A stretch of 64,000 bases of DNA from Acidimicrobiia bacterium (GCA_029263095.1 JAJCYA010000001.1:1-64000), one strand, 5' to 3'. Numbered from the stretch's first letter, positions 44,238 to 54,172 are shown. Numbers and translations are program-made. Notes: a model not told the origin generated them from the sequence alone.

Positions 44238-44801
44238 ATGTCCGTCAGTACCCGAAAGAACACCACCTGGCTCGTAGGCCTCGTCGTGGCAGCCGTCGCA
44301 GTCGTGGCAATCATCGCCCTCGGCGGCGGTTCCAGTGAAGCGCCAACGTCAGCTTCGGAGTCGTCTGGATCAGCCAGCGCCCGCGGACCGGCAGTACCGA
44401 CCAACGAGTTCGCATTCTTCGACGGTTCGACCGCAACACTCGCCCACTACGACGGGCAGCCCCTCGTAGTCAACTTCTGGGCGTCGTGGTGCCCGTCGTG
44501 TGTCGCCGAGATGTCGGCAGCCCTGCGCCCCGTACAACAGCAGCGTGGTGACGAGGTCGCGTTCGTCGGATTCAACATTCAGGATGACCGAGGCCGGGCG
44601 CTCGCCCTCGTTGAAGACACGGGCGTGCTGTTCGATCTCGCCGAGGACGCCCGCGGAGACCTCTACACAGAGTTTGGCGGGATCGGCATGCCGTTCACAG
44701 TCTTCGTTTCGGCCGACGGTGAGGTCATGCACAAGCACAATGGACCCGTCACTGAGGGCCAGCTGAACGACCTCATCACCGAGCACCTGACCGGCGCATG
44801 A
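44238..44801 (+). CDS. TlpA/ResA-like membrane-anchored thiol-disulfide protein
   Basis: 187 residues. N-terminal anchor (TTWLVGLVVAAVAVVAIIAL), a Ser/Ala linker, then a thioredoxin fold facing the outside with VVNFWASWCPSCVAEMSAAL, here the active site WCPSC, and the cis-Pro loop GIGMPFTVFV. It would reduce disulfides outside the membrane with electrons from CcdA, whose gene overlaps by ATGA. Possible clients include apocytochromes c or the DUF3179 proteins nearby. Confidence 0.93.
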   Translation: MSVSTRKNTTWLVGLVVAAVAVVAIIALGGGSSEAPTSASESSGSASARGPAVPTNEFAFFDGSTATLAHYDGQPLVVNFWASWCPSCVAEMSAALRPVQQQRGDEVAFVGFNIQDDRGRALALVEDTGVLFDLAEDARGDLYTEFGGIGMPFTVFVSADGEVMHKHNGPVTEGQLNDLITEHLTGA

Positions 44802-45706
44802 TCGACGCGCCACTCGCCCTCGCCTTCGCCGCCGGATTGGTGGCCACCGTCAACCCCTGTGGGTTTGCGATGCTCCCCGCCTACCTCTCGTACTTCGTGG
44901 GCACCGGAGAAGAGCAAGAGAGCCGAGTGGTTGCCATGCAGCGGGCGCTGTATGTCGGGGGCGTCGTCTCGCTCGGATTCCTCGTGGTATTCGGCACCAC
45001 CGGGATCCTCATCTCGGCCGGAACTGCAGGATTCCAGAATGCGATCACCAGCGGCATCCCCTGGGTTGCCATCGTCGTCGGTGTGGGCATCGTCGGCCTC
45101 GGCATTGCCATGCTGAGGGGATACGAGCTGACCGTCAGGCTTCCGAAAGCAAAGCGGGCCCGCAAGGGCAAAGGAACCGGATCGGTGTTTGCATTCGGGG
45201 TCTCATACGCCCTGGCGTCTCTGTCGTGCACGCTGCCCGTGTTCCTTTCGGTAGTGGCACTCCAGGTGCAGCGGACCGACTTCGTGTCGGGTGTCGCGAC
45301 ATTCATCGCCTACGGACTGGGTATGTCGATGCTGCTGATCGGAGTCACCGTTGCAGTCGGACTCGGCCAGCATTCCCTCGTCGGTTGGCTCCGCCGCTCG
45401 GTCCGATACATCAACAAGGTTTCCGGCTTCGTGTTGATACTCGCCGGCAGCTACATCGTGTGGTTCTGGGGGACCACTCTCGCTTCTGGCGCCGACGCAC
45501 TCAACAGTTCGGGTCCATTCCGGTTCATCGAGAACCTCTCCCAGACTGCGTTCCGGGTGATCGGCAACAACACGCTGGCATGGGGGCTCGGTCTGGGCGC
45601 CGTCATCGTTGGCGCAGTTGGATTTGTATTCTTGCGCTCCGAGCCTCCACCGAACGACGGCGAGGCACCGAACGAACTGGTGAGCGCCGACAGTGGAGCC
45701 GACTGA
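44798..45706 (+). CDS. ccdA: cytochrome c biogenesis / thiol-reductant membrane protein
   Basis: 302 residues, about seven to eight membrane segments. The two membrane-embedded redox Cys are visible in TVNPCGFAMLPAYLSYF and SLSCTLPVFLSV. A long C-terminal tail follows. It carries reducing equivalents from cytosolic thioredoxin to TlpA-type proteins outside. Coupled to the TlpA-like gene upstream. Confidence 0.95.
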   Translation: MIDAPLALAFAAGLVATVNPCGFAMLPAYLSYFVGTGEEQESRVVAMQRALYVGGVVSLGFLVVFGTTGILISAGTAGFQNAITSGIPWVAIVVGVGIVGLGIAMLRGYELTVRLPKAKRARKGKGTGSVFAFGVSYALASLSCTLPVFLSVVALQVQRTDFVSGVATFIAYGLGMSMLLIGVTVAVGLGQHSLVGWLRRSVRYINKVSGFVLILAGSYIVWFWGTTLASGADALNSSGPFRFIENLSQTAFRVIGNNTLAWGLGLGAVIVGAVGFVFLRSEPPPNDGEAPNELVSADSGAD

Positions 45707-46916
45707 CAGACCCTCCAAGACGCGACAGCAAAGAGCCCTATTCGCAGTTGCCGTCGCCGAGCTCTTGGCGTTGACCCTGTGGTTCTCAGCGTCGGCAGTC
45801 GCACCCCAACTCGACGAACTCTGGTCCCTCAGCACCAGCCAGTCGGTCGGCCTCACACTCGCCGTCCAAATCGGCTTCGTGATCGGCGCACTGGGGTTGG
45901 CCATCCTCGGAATCCCCGATCGGTTCAACAGCAGACGGATCTTTGTCGTGAGCGGCTTGATCGGAGCGTTGGCCAACGCTCTACTCATCGGACTCGACGG
46001 TGACGTATTCGTGTTCGCTCTGGGACTGCGAGTCCTGACGGGAGCGGCACTCGCCGGGGTCTATCCGAGCGGTCTCAAGGTGATGGCTGGATGGTTCAAG
46101 TCCGGGCGCGGGATGGCGCTCGGAGTCCTCGTCGGAGCGTTGACCGTCGGCAGCGCCGGGCCTCATCTGATTCGGGGACTCGGGTTCGACTGGCGCGGCG
46201 TGGTTCTCGGTGCGTCGGCACTGACGCTGGCTGGTGTGGCGATCATGGCGTGGGGAGTTTCCGATGGTCCTCACGAGACCGCGACGGGAAGGTTCTCGTT
46301 CGGCATGGTGACCAGAATCGTCCGCAATCGCGGATGGCGCCTGTCCACCTACGGCTATCTCGGGCATATGTGGGAGCTCTACGCCATGTGGACCTGGACC
46401 GCCAGCTTCCTGAGCGCGTCGGCCCTGGCGGCGGGCTCAGGGGACGGATGGGTCCCGGTGGCGACGTTTTCGATCATCGGCATTGGTGGCGTCGGAGCTT
46501 GGCTGGCCGGCGTCGCCGCCGATCGGCGCGGCCGAACTCTCGTGGCCGGTACCTCCATGGCGGTTTCCGGCACGTGTGCGCTACTCACGCCGCTCGTGTT
46601 TGCGGTCGCACCGTCGGTGACCGTTGTTCTGTTCCTCGTGTGGGGACTTGCGGTGGTGGCCGACAGCGCCCAGTTCTCGACGATGGCCACCGAGACATCC
46701 TCGGAAGCAGAGAGAGGAACCGCGTTGACTCTTCAGACGGCTCTCGGGTTCCTGTTGACGCTGGTGACGATTCGCGGTGTTCCAGTCCTGGCCGACGCCT
46801 GGGGATGGCAGTGGGCCTTCCCGATCCTGGCCGTCGGCCCGCTGCTGGGGATCGTGGCCATGGTGGCGTTGAAGCGATCGCCGCATGCCGTTCAACTCGC
46901 GGGAGGGGCCGGCTAG
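45693..46916 (+). CDS. major facilitator superfamily transporter
   Basis: 407 residues, twelve membrane segments from GTG at 45693, overlapping ccdA by 14 bases. LTLWFSASAVAPQLDELW at the first helix and VYPSGLKVMAGWFKSGRGMALG between helices resemble NNP/CynX-like MFS proteins. Second half WGLAVVADSAQFSTMATE. Substrate unknown. Its linkage to tlpA-ccdA is by position only. Confidence 0.92.
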   Translation: MEPTDRPSKTRQQRALFAVAVAELLALTLWFSASAVAPQLDELWSLSTSQSVGLTLAVQIGFVIGALGLAILGIPDRFNSRRIFVVSGLIGALANALLIGLDGDVFVFALGLRVLTGAALAGVYPSGLKVMAGWFKSGRGMALGVLVGALTVGSAGPHLIRGLGFDWRGVVLGASALTLAGVAIMAWGVSDGPHETATGRFSFGMVTRIVRNRGWRLSTYGYLGHMWELYAMWTWTASFLSASALAAGSGDGWVPVATFSIIGIGGVGAWLAGVAADRRGRTLVAGTSMAVSGTCALLTPLVFAVAPSVTVVLFLVWGLAVVADSAQFSTMATETSSEAERGTALTLQTALGFLLTLVTIRGVPVLADAWGWQWAFPILAVGPLLGIVAMVALKRSPHAVQLAGGAG

Positions 46917-46944
46917 CTGTAGGTCTCGGCCAAACCAGACCTCG

Positions 46945-48033
46945 CTAGACGGTCGACTGGACACCCGGGAGGTTCGTCCGCACCGGAGATCGAAGCGATT
47001 CGAGCACCCGGCTGGGCGGCCAGAATCGGGCGGTCGGCCAGAAGGTGGCGACATCGCGGCCGAAGGCGGGCACACCGGGGAGGAGATCCAGGATTTCGCC
47101 CGAGAGCGGGCCATCCAGACCGATGCCCCGCACCGGATCCCACACCGTCTGGGTCTCGCGATCGATCAGCCGATCAAACTGAATCTCCAACTCGACGATT
47201 CGATCATCGAGGGTCCGGGAGAAGACAGCCCACCTGTCCTCATCGCTCGGATCAATGACGACAGCGATGGGCACACCGCCCACGATGTCGTTGGCGACTC
47301 CCTGTTCACGCAAATCGCCGACTGGATACGCGGCTGAGTCGTCAGCGAGTTCTACGACGATCACCGTGTCGCGGAGACTGATACCGGCATGTCCGCCTGG
47401 GGCGTCGAGAGCAAGCGTCTCCGGATGTGCCTCGCTCCACGCTCCCCACGATGTCAGTTGCGACGGCAACAGCTCGATCGTTTGCCCCTTGCGGGGTCCG
47501 GCGATCGCCTCACCCAGTGGCTGGCTCCAGATGCTCCCGGTGTCGTGGTCCCACCAGGTCATCGCGTTCCCCCACAGCGCCCCCTGATTACCGAAGACGA
47601 TCTCCTCACCGTTGATTTCTCGGCGATGGACCATCGCCGTTGCACACAGTGGTCACCAGGTGACGAGGACGGGTATACCGGCGATGCTGTCGATGACCAT
47701 CTCACGTCTATTGAGAAACCCGACCGGGTAGGCACGACTCTGGCCGTCGAGTTCGAGTCCGATGACGAGTGTGCCGTCCGTCCAGCCGGAATCTGCCGCC
47801 GATACGAACTGTGGGTCGTAAATCGGCAGAATCCCATCTCTCCGAAGCAGCTGCCTGAATCCGACCGGAAGAGGGTCGCCGCCGTCCACCGGGTCGTAAA
47901 CCGAATCGGGGTCGGGTAGCAAACCAAGAGCCGCAGTCTCGGTCGGGCGGTCCGGGGCTCCAAGGGTCGAGATCGCCAGCAATCCCACAAACAGAAGCAT
48001 CATCACGGTAACGGACGCGGCTATTGCTCTCAC
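46945..48033 (-). CDS. DUF3179 protein, predicted selenoprotein (copy 2)
   Basis: 362 residues if TGA at 47653-47655 is selenocysteine (residue 127). Signal anchor SVTVMMLLFVGLLAIS, then FRQLLRRDGILPIYDPQFV, RAYPVGFLNRREMVIDSIAG, LVTW-U-PLCATAMVHRRE and ALWGNAMTWWDHDTGSIW. Same layout as copy 1 but clearly diverged, with a longer C-terminus, yet the TGA is at the identical family position and the frame is otherwise intact. GTG 48033 is taken as start; ATG 48093 is possible but adds an unlikely N-terminus. Convergent with the MFS gene. Confidence 0.85.
47621..47639 (-). promoter_or_regulatory. SECIS-like hairpin of DUF3179 copy 2
   Basis: Minus strand CGGCGAT, loop GGTCC, ATCGCCG: perfect stem. 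Same loop and same distance from the TGA as copy 1; the one stem difference turns a G-T pair into G-C, so pairing is kept while the sequence changes. Confidence 0.72.
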
Positions 48034-48164
48034 GCACGGACCAACGCTGTGGTGTTCCCCAAGGGGGATCACACTGTCCGCTGTTGGACACATTCACGAT
48101 CGCGGGGATTCTGAACGTTCACAGGCCGCCCGCACCGCCGCACCGACCTGGCAGACTGCTGCCG

Positions 48165-49595
48165 ATGACGATCTCAGACAGGCCGCCCTGGGTGGCGGAC
48201 GCCGTTTTCTATCAGATCTTCCCCGATCGGTTTGCGGCATCCTCCCGCGTCGCAAAACCGGCCAATCTGGAGGCGTGGGACGCTCCGCCCACCCGTCACG
48301 GCTACAAGGGTGGTGATCTTTATGGCGTCATCGAGCACCTCGATTGGCTCACCGATCTCGGGGTGAACGCCATCTACTTCAATCCGATCTTCCAGTCGGC
48401 CAGCAATCATCGCTATCACACCCACGACTACTACCTCATCGACCCCCTGCTGGGCGGGGATCCGGCTTTCGAGGCACTGCTGGAGGCTTGCAGAGACCGC
48501 GCCATCAGGGTGGTCCTCGACGGCGTCTTCAACCACGCCAGCCGAGGGTTCTTCCGGTTCAACGACATCCTCGAAAGCGGTTCAGATTCCCCCTGGCAGG
48601 ACTGGTTCACGATCCGCTCACTCCCCCTCGACGCCTACCGCGAGGGTGAGCCGCCCAACTACTCGGCCTGGTGGAACGACCCCGCACTCCCCCAACTGAA
48701 CACGGAGACCCCGGCCGTGCGGGAGTACCTCATGAGAGTCGCAGAGCACTGGGTACGGCGGGGAATCGATGGCTGGCGATTCGATGTACCCGAGGAAATC
48801 GAAACCGTAGGATTCTGGGAGGAAATGCGCCAGCGGGTTCGCGCCATCAACTCCGAGGCCTATCTGGTGGGAGAAGTGTGGGGACAGGCGCAGGACTGGG
48901 TCAACGACGGAAGCCGCTTCGACGGTGTGATGAACTATCCGATCACCGAGGCAAATCTTCGCTTTGCCGCGGCCGAACGAATCGACGATGACGTCGTAGC
49001 GCCGGTCAATCTCAGTCTGACTCCCCCGCTCGACGCCGCCGGGTACGCGACCGCGGTTGCTGAACACTTCGACCTCTACCCCCCCGAGGCTCACCAGTCG
49101 AACCTCAACCTGCTGGGTTCTCACGACACCGCCCGGGTGCTCTCGATGGTTGGGGCGGACCCGGATTCGGTGTCGCTGGCAGCCGTACTCATGTTCACTC
49201 TTCCCGGTGCCCCCTGCGTCTACTACGGAGACGAAATCGGTATTCCCGGGCATCAGGATCCTGGGTGCCGGGCCGGATTCCCGTGGGACCGACAAGATGA
49301 TTGGAACCATGACCTGCTGGCAACGTTCCGCGGCCTCATAGCGCTCCGGTCCACGACGCCGGCGTTGCGGCACGGCGAGTATCGAACCCTCAGCGCCGAG
49401 GGGAGCATGTACGTGTTCTCACGAACCCTGGATGACGGGGTAGTCGTCATTGCAGTCAACGCCGGCGAACGGGGGGCATCAACCGGGCCAATCGGCGTTA
49501 CGGTCGCCGACCTGGTTTGGGGCCAAGGCACCTCCGACGGCGTCTCCGTGTCGGTTCCGAGGCGGAGCGCCGCGATCTGGAGCGCGACCCGGTGA
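48165..49595 (+). CDS. GH13 alpha-amylase-family enzyme (neopullulanase/cyclomaltodextrinase-like)
   Basis: 476 residues from ATG at 48165, no signal peptide. TIM-barrel motifs: VFYQIFPDRFA, DGVFNHASRGFF (region I), GWRFDVPEEI (nucleophile Asp, region II), AYLVGEVWGQ (acid/base Glu) and LGSHDTARVLS (region IV). It hydrolyses or rearranges alpha-1,4-glucans in the cytosol. Stop overlaps the glgB start by four bases (GTGA), so the two are a unit. Confidence 0.94.
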   Translation: MTISDRPPWVADAVFYQIFPDRFAASSRVAKPANLEAWDAPPTRHGYKGGDLYGVIEHLDWLTDLGVNAIYFNPIFQSASNHRYHTHDYYLIDPLLGGDPAFEALLEACRDRAIRVVLDGVFNHASRGFFRFNDILESGSDSPWQDWFTIRSLPLDAYREGEPPNYSAWWNDPALPQLNTETPAVREYLMRVAEHWVRRGIDGWRFDVPEEIETVGFWEEMRQRVRAINSEAYLVGEVWGQAQDWVNDGSRFDGVMNYPITEANLRFAAAERIDDDVVAPVNLSLTPPLDAAGYATAVAEHFDLYPPEAHQSNLNLLGSHDTARVLSMVGADPDSVSLAAVLMFTLPGAPCVYYGDEIGIPGHQDPGCRAGFPWDRQDDWNHDLLATFRGLIALRSTTPALRHGEYRTLSAEGSMYVFSRTLDDGVVVIAVNAGERGASTGPIGVTVADLVWGQGTSDGVSVSVPRRSAAIWSATR

Positions 49596-51475
49596 CGCGC
49601 CGGTTCGACTCCGACGCCTTCCAAACCGGCACTCATCATCAGCTCCACGACTGGCTGGGAGCGCATCCCGATCCGGACGGCGGATTCCGATTCGCAGTCT
49701 GGGCCCCTCGGGCCAAGCGGGTACGCGTCGTGGGAGAAGCCGCCCCCGGCAGAGAGGCGCTCCGTAGGTCTTCGGATGGAATATGGCGGGGACGAGTCCC
49801 GACGGCGGAACCTGGAGACAGGTATCACCTCGAGATCGAGACGGCGCGCGGCCGCACCATCCACAAAGCTGATCCGTTCGGCAGACGTTTCACCGGGCCT
49901 TCGGAGATCGATGCGATTCTGGGAGGGCCGGGATTCGAGTGGCGCGATGCTGCCTGGATGCGACGCCGCCACCTGACCCAGGGTGCCGAACACCCGGTGA
50001 GCATCTACGAGGTCCACCTGGGGTCGTGGCAGCGCGACGAGAGTGGCCGACATCTCGGGTACCGCGAGCTGGGCCGGCGCTTGGCTCGCTATGCCACCGC
50101 GAAGGGATTCACCCATGTAGAGCTGCTCCCGGTGGCCGAGCATCCCTTCTACGGCTCCTGGGGTTACCAGGCAACCGGGTACTTCGCTCCAACCGCTCGC
50201 TACGGCTCACCTGAGGATCTCAAGTCGTTCGTAAACACCCTGCACCGGGCCGGTATCGGGGTGGTCCTCGATTGGGTGCCCTCACACTTCGCCACCGACG
50301 CCCACGCCCTGGGGCGCTTCGACGGCTCGCCCCTCTACGAGCACCGCGATCGGCGCAAGGGCTTCCACCCAGACTGGCAGAGCCACATATTCGACTACGA
50401 GAGGGGCGAGGTCAGGTCGTTCCTGCTCTCCAACGCCCGCTACTGGCTGGAGCGCTTTCATATCGATGCGTTGCGGGTCGATGCGGTGGCCTCGATGCTC
50501 TATCTCGACTTCTCCCGAGCCCCGGGGGAGTGGATCCCCAACGAGCATGGCGGCAATGCCAACATCGAGGCCTACGAGTTCCTGCGGACGACCAACGACA
50601 TGATCGGCTCCGAGTTCCCGGGAGTTCTCACGATCGCTGAGGAATCGTCGGCTTGGCCCGGCGTCACTCGCCCCACCCACCTGGGTGGAGTCGGGTTCGA
50701 TCTCAAGTGGGACATGGGCTGGATGCACGATTCCCTCGACCACTTCCAACGTGATCCAGAGGAGCGACCCGACTACCGGGGCGAACTCACTTTCCGCATG
50801 ATGTACGCCCACTCCGAACAATTCATGTTGGCTCTCTCCCATGATGAAGTCGTCCACGAGAAGGCGTCACTGGTGGGAAAGATGCCCGGACTCGACCCCG
50901 AACGCTTTGCCAACCTGCGCCTCTTGTACGGCTACCAGTGGGCGCTGCCCGGCAAGAAGCTGCTGTTCATGGGGGGAGAACTCGCCCAGTGGAGCGAATG
51001 GGCCCACGACGGCGAACTCGATTGGGATCTGCTCAAATGGAAGCCGCATCGGGGCGTGCAGCATTGGGTGACCGATCTCAATCGTGTGCTACGTGATGAG
51101 CCCGCAATGCACCGGCGTGATTTCGCCTTGGAGGGCTTCGAGTGGCTGGACCTCGACGACACCCGACGCGGAGTGATCTCGTTCATGCGCCTTGGTGACT
51201 CCAAGGACCGCCCGATCGTCTTCGTGGCCAACCTATCCCGCAAGCGCCGTCGCTACCGGGTGGGAGTCCCAACCACCGGACGCTGGCAAACCCTGCTGAA
51301 CAGCGACTCGGAGCGCTACGGGGGACGCGGACGATCACCAGGGCGCCTCTCCACCAAACCGCGCCGATCCCACGGACAAGAACAATCCCTGGTGTTCGAT
51401 CTGGCACCGCTGACAGCGCTGTACTTGGCGCCGGTGAGGCCTCAGGCCACCCGGAGGGGGAAGAGGGACGCCTAA
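49592..51475 (+). CDS. glgB: 1,4-alpha-glucan branching enzyme or trehalohydrolase-like GH13
   Basis: 627 residues from GTG at 49592. N-terminal CBM48 (GFRFAVWAPRAKRVRVVGEA), then a GH13 barrel: YEVHLGSWQRDESGRHLGYRE (cited for EVHLGSW), ELLPVAEHPFYGSWGYQATG, DALRVDAVASMLYLDFSR (nucleophile), LTIAEESSAWPGVTRP, LSHDEVVHEKASLVGKMPG. These are glgB signatures; it creates alpha-1,6 branches. The stop is followed 32 bp later by the next gene. Confidence 0.95.
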   Translation: MTRRFDSDAFQTGTHHQLHDWLGAHPDPDGGFRFAVWAPRAKRVRVVGEAAPGREALRRSSDGIWRGRVPTAEPGDRYHLEIETARGRTIHKADPFGRRFTGPSEIDAILGGPGFEWRDAAWMRRRHLTQGAEHPVSIYEVHLGSWQRDESGRHLGYRELGRRLARYATAKGFTHVELLPVAEHPFYGSWGYQATGYFAPTARYGSPEDLKSFVNTLHRAGIGVVLDWVPSHFATDAHALGRFDGSPLYEHRDRRKGFHPDWQSHIFDYERGEVRSFLLSNARYWLERFHIDALRVDAVASMLYLDFSRAPGEWIPNEHGGNANIEAYEFLRTTNDMIGSEFPGVLTIAEESSAWPGVTRPTHLGGVGFDLKWDMGWMHDSLDHFQRDPEERPDYRGELTFRMMYAHSEQFMLALSHDEVVHEKASLVGKMPGLDPERFANLRLLYGYQWALPGKKLLFMGGELAQWSEWAHDGELDWDLLKWKPHRGVQHWVTDLNRVLRDEPAMHRRDFALEGFEWLDLDDTRRGVISFMRLGDSKDRPIVFVANLSRKRRRYRVGVPTTGRWQTLLNSDSERYGGRGRSPGRLSTKPRRSHGQEQSLVFDLAPLTALYLAPVRPQATRRGKRDA

Positions 51476-51507
51476 AAGCTGCGGCTACCCCGGCGACGGT
51501 TAGGTTC

Positions 51508-52608
51508 ATGGCGGTGCGACTGATGCCCTTTCCCATCCGGCGGCCACTGCTCCTCATACGGGGGACGTTGCTCAACCGTGAAGAGCCCGACCTGGCACGC
51601 CTCGGCTCCATCGAGGATCCAGAACGCTTTGGTTGGGCAATCCTCCCTCATGTCGCCAGATCCTTTGCCGCCAGCATCCTCCTGCTGCCGCATACTCAGG
51701 CCAAGACTGCCATGGTCGGGTACCTGTACAGCCGGATGCTCGACACGTACGAGGACATGGTTCCCGATCACGACCAACGGATCGAAGCCCTGCGTTGGTC
51801 CGCAACGCGATTCTCGACCGGGGACCTGACCGTCGCCCCACCACCAGTCGAGGTGTCGGCCGCGAGCCCCCGCCAACGCGTTCACAGACTCCTTGTCGAG
51901 CGTTGCGAGTTGGTTGATCGTCTCTACGGTGGCTTGGGTGAGGACGATCAAGCCAAGGTCGCCGCATTGGTCACGGCGATGGCCGCCAGCATGCAGGGTT
52001 GGAGCGAGACGTTCACCAGGCAAGGTGGCGTTCTCGATACGGCTCAGCAGCTCGAGCAGTATTGCGACGATGTGATAGGAGAACCGGCGCGATTTGCGAT
52101 GGCGCTGGCAGTACCCGATCCGCTATCCGACTCGGATCGCCGTCACACAGAAACGATCAGCGAGATGGTGCAGCTGGCGAACGTCACCCGCGATATCGAG
52201 CAGGATCTGCAACGTGGCATCGCCTATCACCCTTCGCTCCGGCCATACCTTGGGAGAGACCCACAGCACACCGACGTAGCAGCGCCAATCCGCCGGGTAC
52301 GAGAGGAGTTGCTCGTTCGGGCACTCAGGGACGTACCCGCCTACACCCAGCTGCTTGAGAGTCTCTCGCTGCCGATCTTCAGCGCGGCCCGGGGCTCCGC
52401 GGTCCTGCTGCTGCTGTTTACCGATCGCTACTACCGGGCGTGCGCGGTCAGGGCCGGCCATGACCCGTGGAGGGGGGCCAACTCGACTACGAGGCTCCTG
52501 CTGACCTCGCTGCTGTCGGTCGTGTCGCGACGGTGGGCGCACCGAACAGTTCGCCGAGTCGAGACTCGGTTCCTGGCGGCAGCCCAGGCAATTGAAGGGT
52601 CCGGGTAG
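51508..52608 (+). CDS. squalene/phytoene synthase family protein
   Basis: 366 residues, all-helical. The two Asp-rich motifs are LYSRMLDTYEDM (DxxED) and LANVTRDIEQDLQRG (DxxxD), with RSFAASILLLP upstream as in the family's RSF motif. Members join two prenyl diphosphates head to head, giving squalene or phytoene. The C-terminal about 70 residues are extended and basic. No hopanoid or carotenoid genes adjoin it. The product is undetermined. Confidence 0.85.
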   Translation: MAVRLMPFPIRRPLLLIRGTLLNREEPDLARLGSIEDPERFGWAILPHVARSFAASILLLPHTQAKTAMVGYLYSRMLDTYEDMVPDHDQRIEALRWSATRFSTGDLTVAPPPVEVSAASPRQRVHRLLVERCELVDRLYGGLGEDDQAKVAALVTAMAASMQGWSETFTRQGGVLDTAQQLEQYCDDVIGEPARFAMALAVPDPLSDSDRRHTETISEMVQLANVTRDIEQDLQRGIAYHPSLRPYLGRDPQHTDVAAPIRRVREELLVRALRDVPAYTQLLESLSLPIFSAARGSAVLLLLFTDRYYRACAVRAGHDPWRGANSTTRLLLTSLLSVVSRRWAHRTVRRVETRFLAAAQAIEGSG

Positions 52609-52930
52609 CCCGGCTCCCGATGTCCGACCTCGTCGGCCGGCTGGCGGTGGATTGGCGACCGCAACGGCTCGGTCGGCCAACGGCAGGGTCAGGCTGGGAT
52701 TACGCGCCGTCTTCTTCCCCGCTGTCGCCTCTGGTGACCAGAACTTCTTTGGCCTCCTTTCGCTGCCCGTGGGTGTCACTCTTCTCATAGGTCTCGTGAT
52801 CGAGCGATTGTGCCCCGTCGTGAGACGGCGGAGACTGCATCGGCGGTTCCGCTAGGCGATTGTCCGGCCGCCAGGATGTCGCGGTGAGCCTCAGCCGCTG
52901 ATCCGAGCCGATCTCCCATGTTGCGCTCGG
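52609..52930. other. intergenic stretch without a supported gene
   Basis: Between the prenyl synthase gene and tRNA-Asn. Open frames on both strands are short and lack ribosome-binding sites or family features. I see no strong terminator or repeat. Confidence 0.4.
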
Positions 52931-53003
52931 CTCCGGGGGGGAGACTCGAACTCCCAACAAACGGATTAACAGTCCGCTGCTCTGCCAATTGAGCTACCCC
53001 GGA
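52931..53003 (-). tRNA. tRNA-Asn (GTT)
   Basis: 73 nt. Acceptor TCCGGGG/CCCCGGA with discriminator G, D-stem GCTC/GAGC, anticodon stem GCGGA/TCCGT around CTGTTAA, T-arm GGGAG-TTCGAGT-CTCCC. Anticodon GTT. Located 33 bp after rpoD, same strand. CCA not encoded. Confidence 0.96.
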
Positions 53004-53036
53004 AAGGCGGGGAAGGGTACCACCGGGTACCGCGGC

Positions 53037-54170
53037 TCAGCCGCTCTCCAAGTAGTCCTTCAGCTTGCCGGCCCGCGAAGGCTGGCGGAGCTTTGCCAGG
53101 GCCTTGGTCTCGAGCTGGCGGATCCGCTCCCGAGTGACCTTGAAATGCTTGCCCACCTCTTCCAGAGTCTTGATGTTCCCGTCACGCAGACCGAACCGCA
53201 TGATGAGCACCTCGCGCTCCCGATCCGACAGCTCCTCGAGCACGACTCGTAGATAATCCTGAAGCAGACGGAATGAGGCTGCGGTCACAGGCGCCTCGGC
53301 ATCGGGATCGGGCACGAAATCGCCGAGAGTGGAGTCGTCCTCCTCCCCGAGCGGCGTCTCCAACGACAACGGGTCCTGAGCGATCCGTCGTAACTCGGTG
53401 ACCTTGGCCGGTTCCAATTCCAGATCTGAGGCGATCTCTTCGATCGTCGGCTCGCGGCCCAGCTCCTGGCTGAGGGCTCGCTGCACCCCCGCCAGCTTGT
53501 TGATCGTTTCCACCATGTGGACCGGCACTCGGATCGTGCGTCCCTGATCGGCTAGGGCCCTCGTGACTGCCTGGCGAATCCACCAGGACGCATAGGTGGA
53601 GAATTTGAAACCCTTGCGATAGTCGAACTTCTCGACGGCACGCATGAGTCCGAGGTTGCCTTCCTGCACCAGATCGAGCAGTGGCATTCCACGACCGACA
53701 TACTTTTTGGCAATCGAGACTACAAGTCGCAGATTGGCCTCGACGAGCCTCTCCTGGGCCCGCTTGCCGAACCTAACGTCGCGGTCGAGCATCACGTTCT
53801 CGGCAGGAGACAGCTCACTTTTGGCCGTCAGCTTCTCGGCGGCGCGACCCCCCGACTCCATCTGCATCGAAAGCTCGACCTCCTGCTGCGCATCGAGCAG
53901 TGGTACCCGCCCGATCTCCTGGAGGTACATCCGTACCGGATCCGACACCTCGATCTCGTCGGCGGCCGGCAGCACGCCGAAGATCGCTTCTGGAGTGTCT
54001 TCGCGGATCTCGATCTCGGCGCGGGTCAGCAGATCAAAGACTCTCTCAAAAGCCTCCGGAGGGGCCGTCACATCTTCGAGTTCCTGTTGGACCTCGGCCA
54101 TCATCAGGAACCCGCGCTGACGGGCGCGGCTCTGAAGGTCCTCGAGGACCGCTTCTACTTCTGGGATCAC
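53037..54170 (-). CDS. rpoD: primary RNA polymerase sigma factor (sigma-70)
   Basis: 377 residues from GTG at 54170. Region 1.2 [15 protein letters not shown], region 2 [37 protein letters not shown] and [17 protein letters not shown], region 3 with [10 protein letters not shown], and region 4 [11 protein letters not shown] and [18 protein letters not shown]. Two bases after dnaG in the same direction, the classical macromolecular-synthesis order. Region 1.1 is short, making it smaller than many actinobacterial SigA proteins. Confidence 0.97.
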   Translation of the reverse strand: MIPEVEAVLEDLQSRARQRGFLMMAEVQQELEDVTAPPEAFERVFDLLTRAEIEIREDTPEAIFGVLPAADEIEVSDPVRMYLQEIGRVPLLDAQQEVELSMQMESGGRAAEKLTAKSELSPAENVMLDRDVRFGKRAQERLVEANLRLVVSIAKKYVGRGMPLLDLVQEGNLGLMRAVEKFDYRKGFKFSTYASWWIRQAVTRALADQGRTIRVPVHMVETINKLAGVQRALSQELGREPTIEEIASDLELEPAKVTELRRIAQDPLSLETPLGEEDDSTLGDFVPDPDAEAPVTAASFRLLQDYLRVVLEELSDREREVLIMRFGLRDGNIKTLEEVGKHFKVTRERIRQLETKALAKLRQPSRAGKLKDYLESG

Positions 54171-54172
54171 AG

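Noticed and set aside
52592-52855. 87-codon frame after the prenyl synthase gene, and an 86-codon frame on the other strand
   Set aside because: No ribosome-binding site, low-complexity composition, and no resemblance to known proteins.
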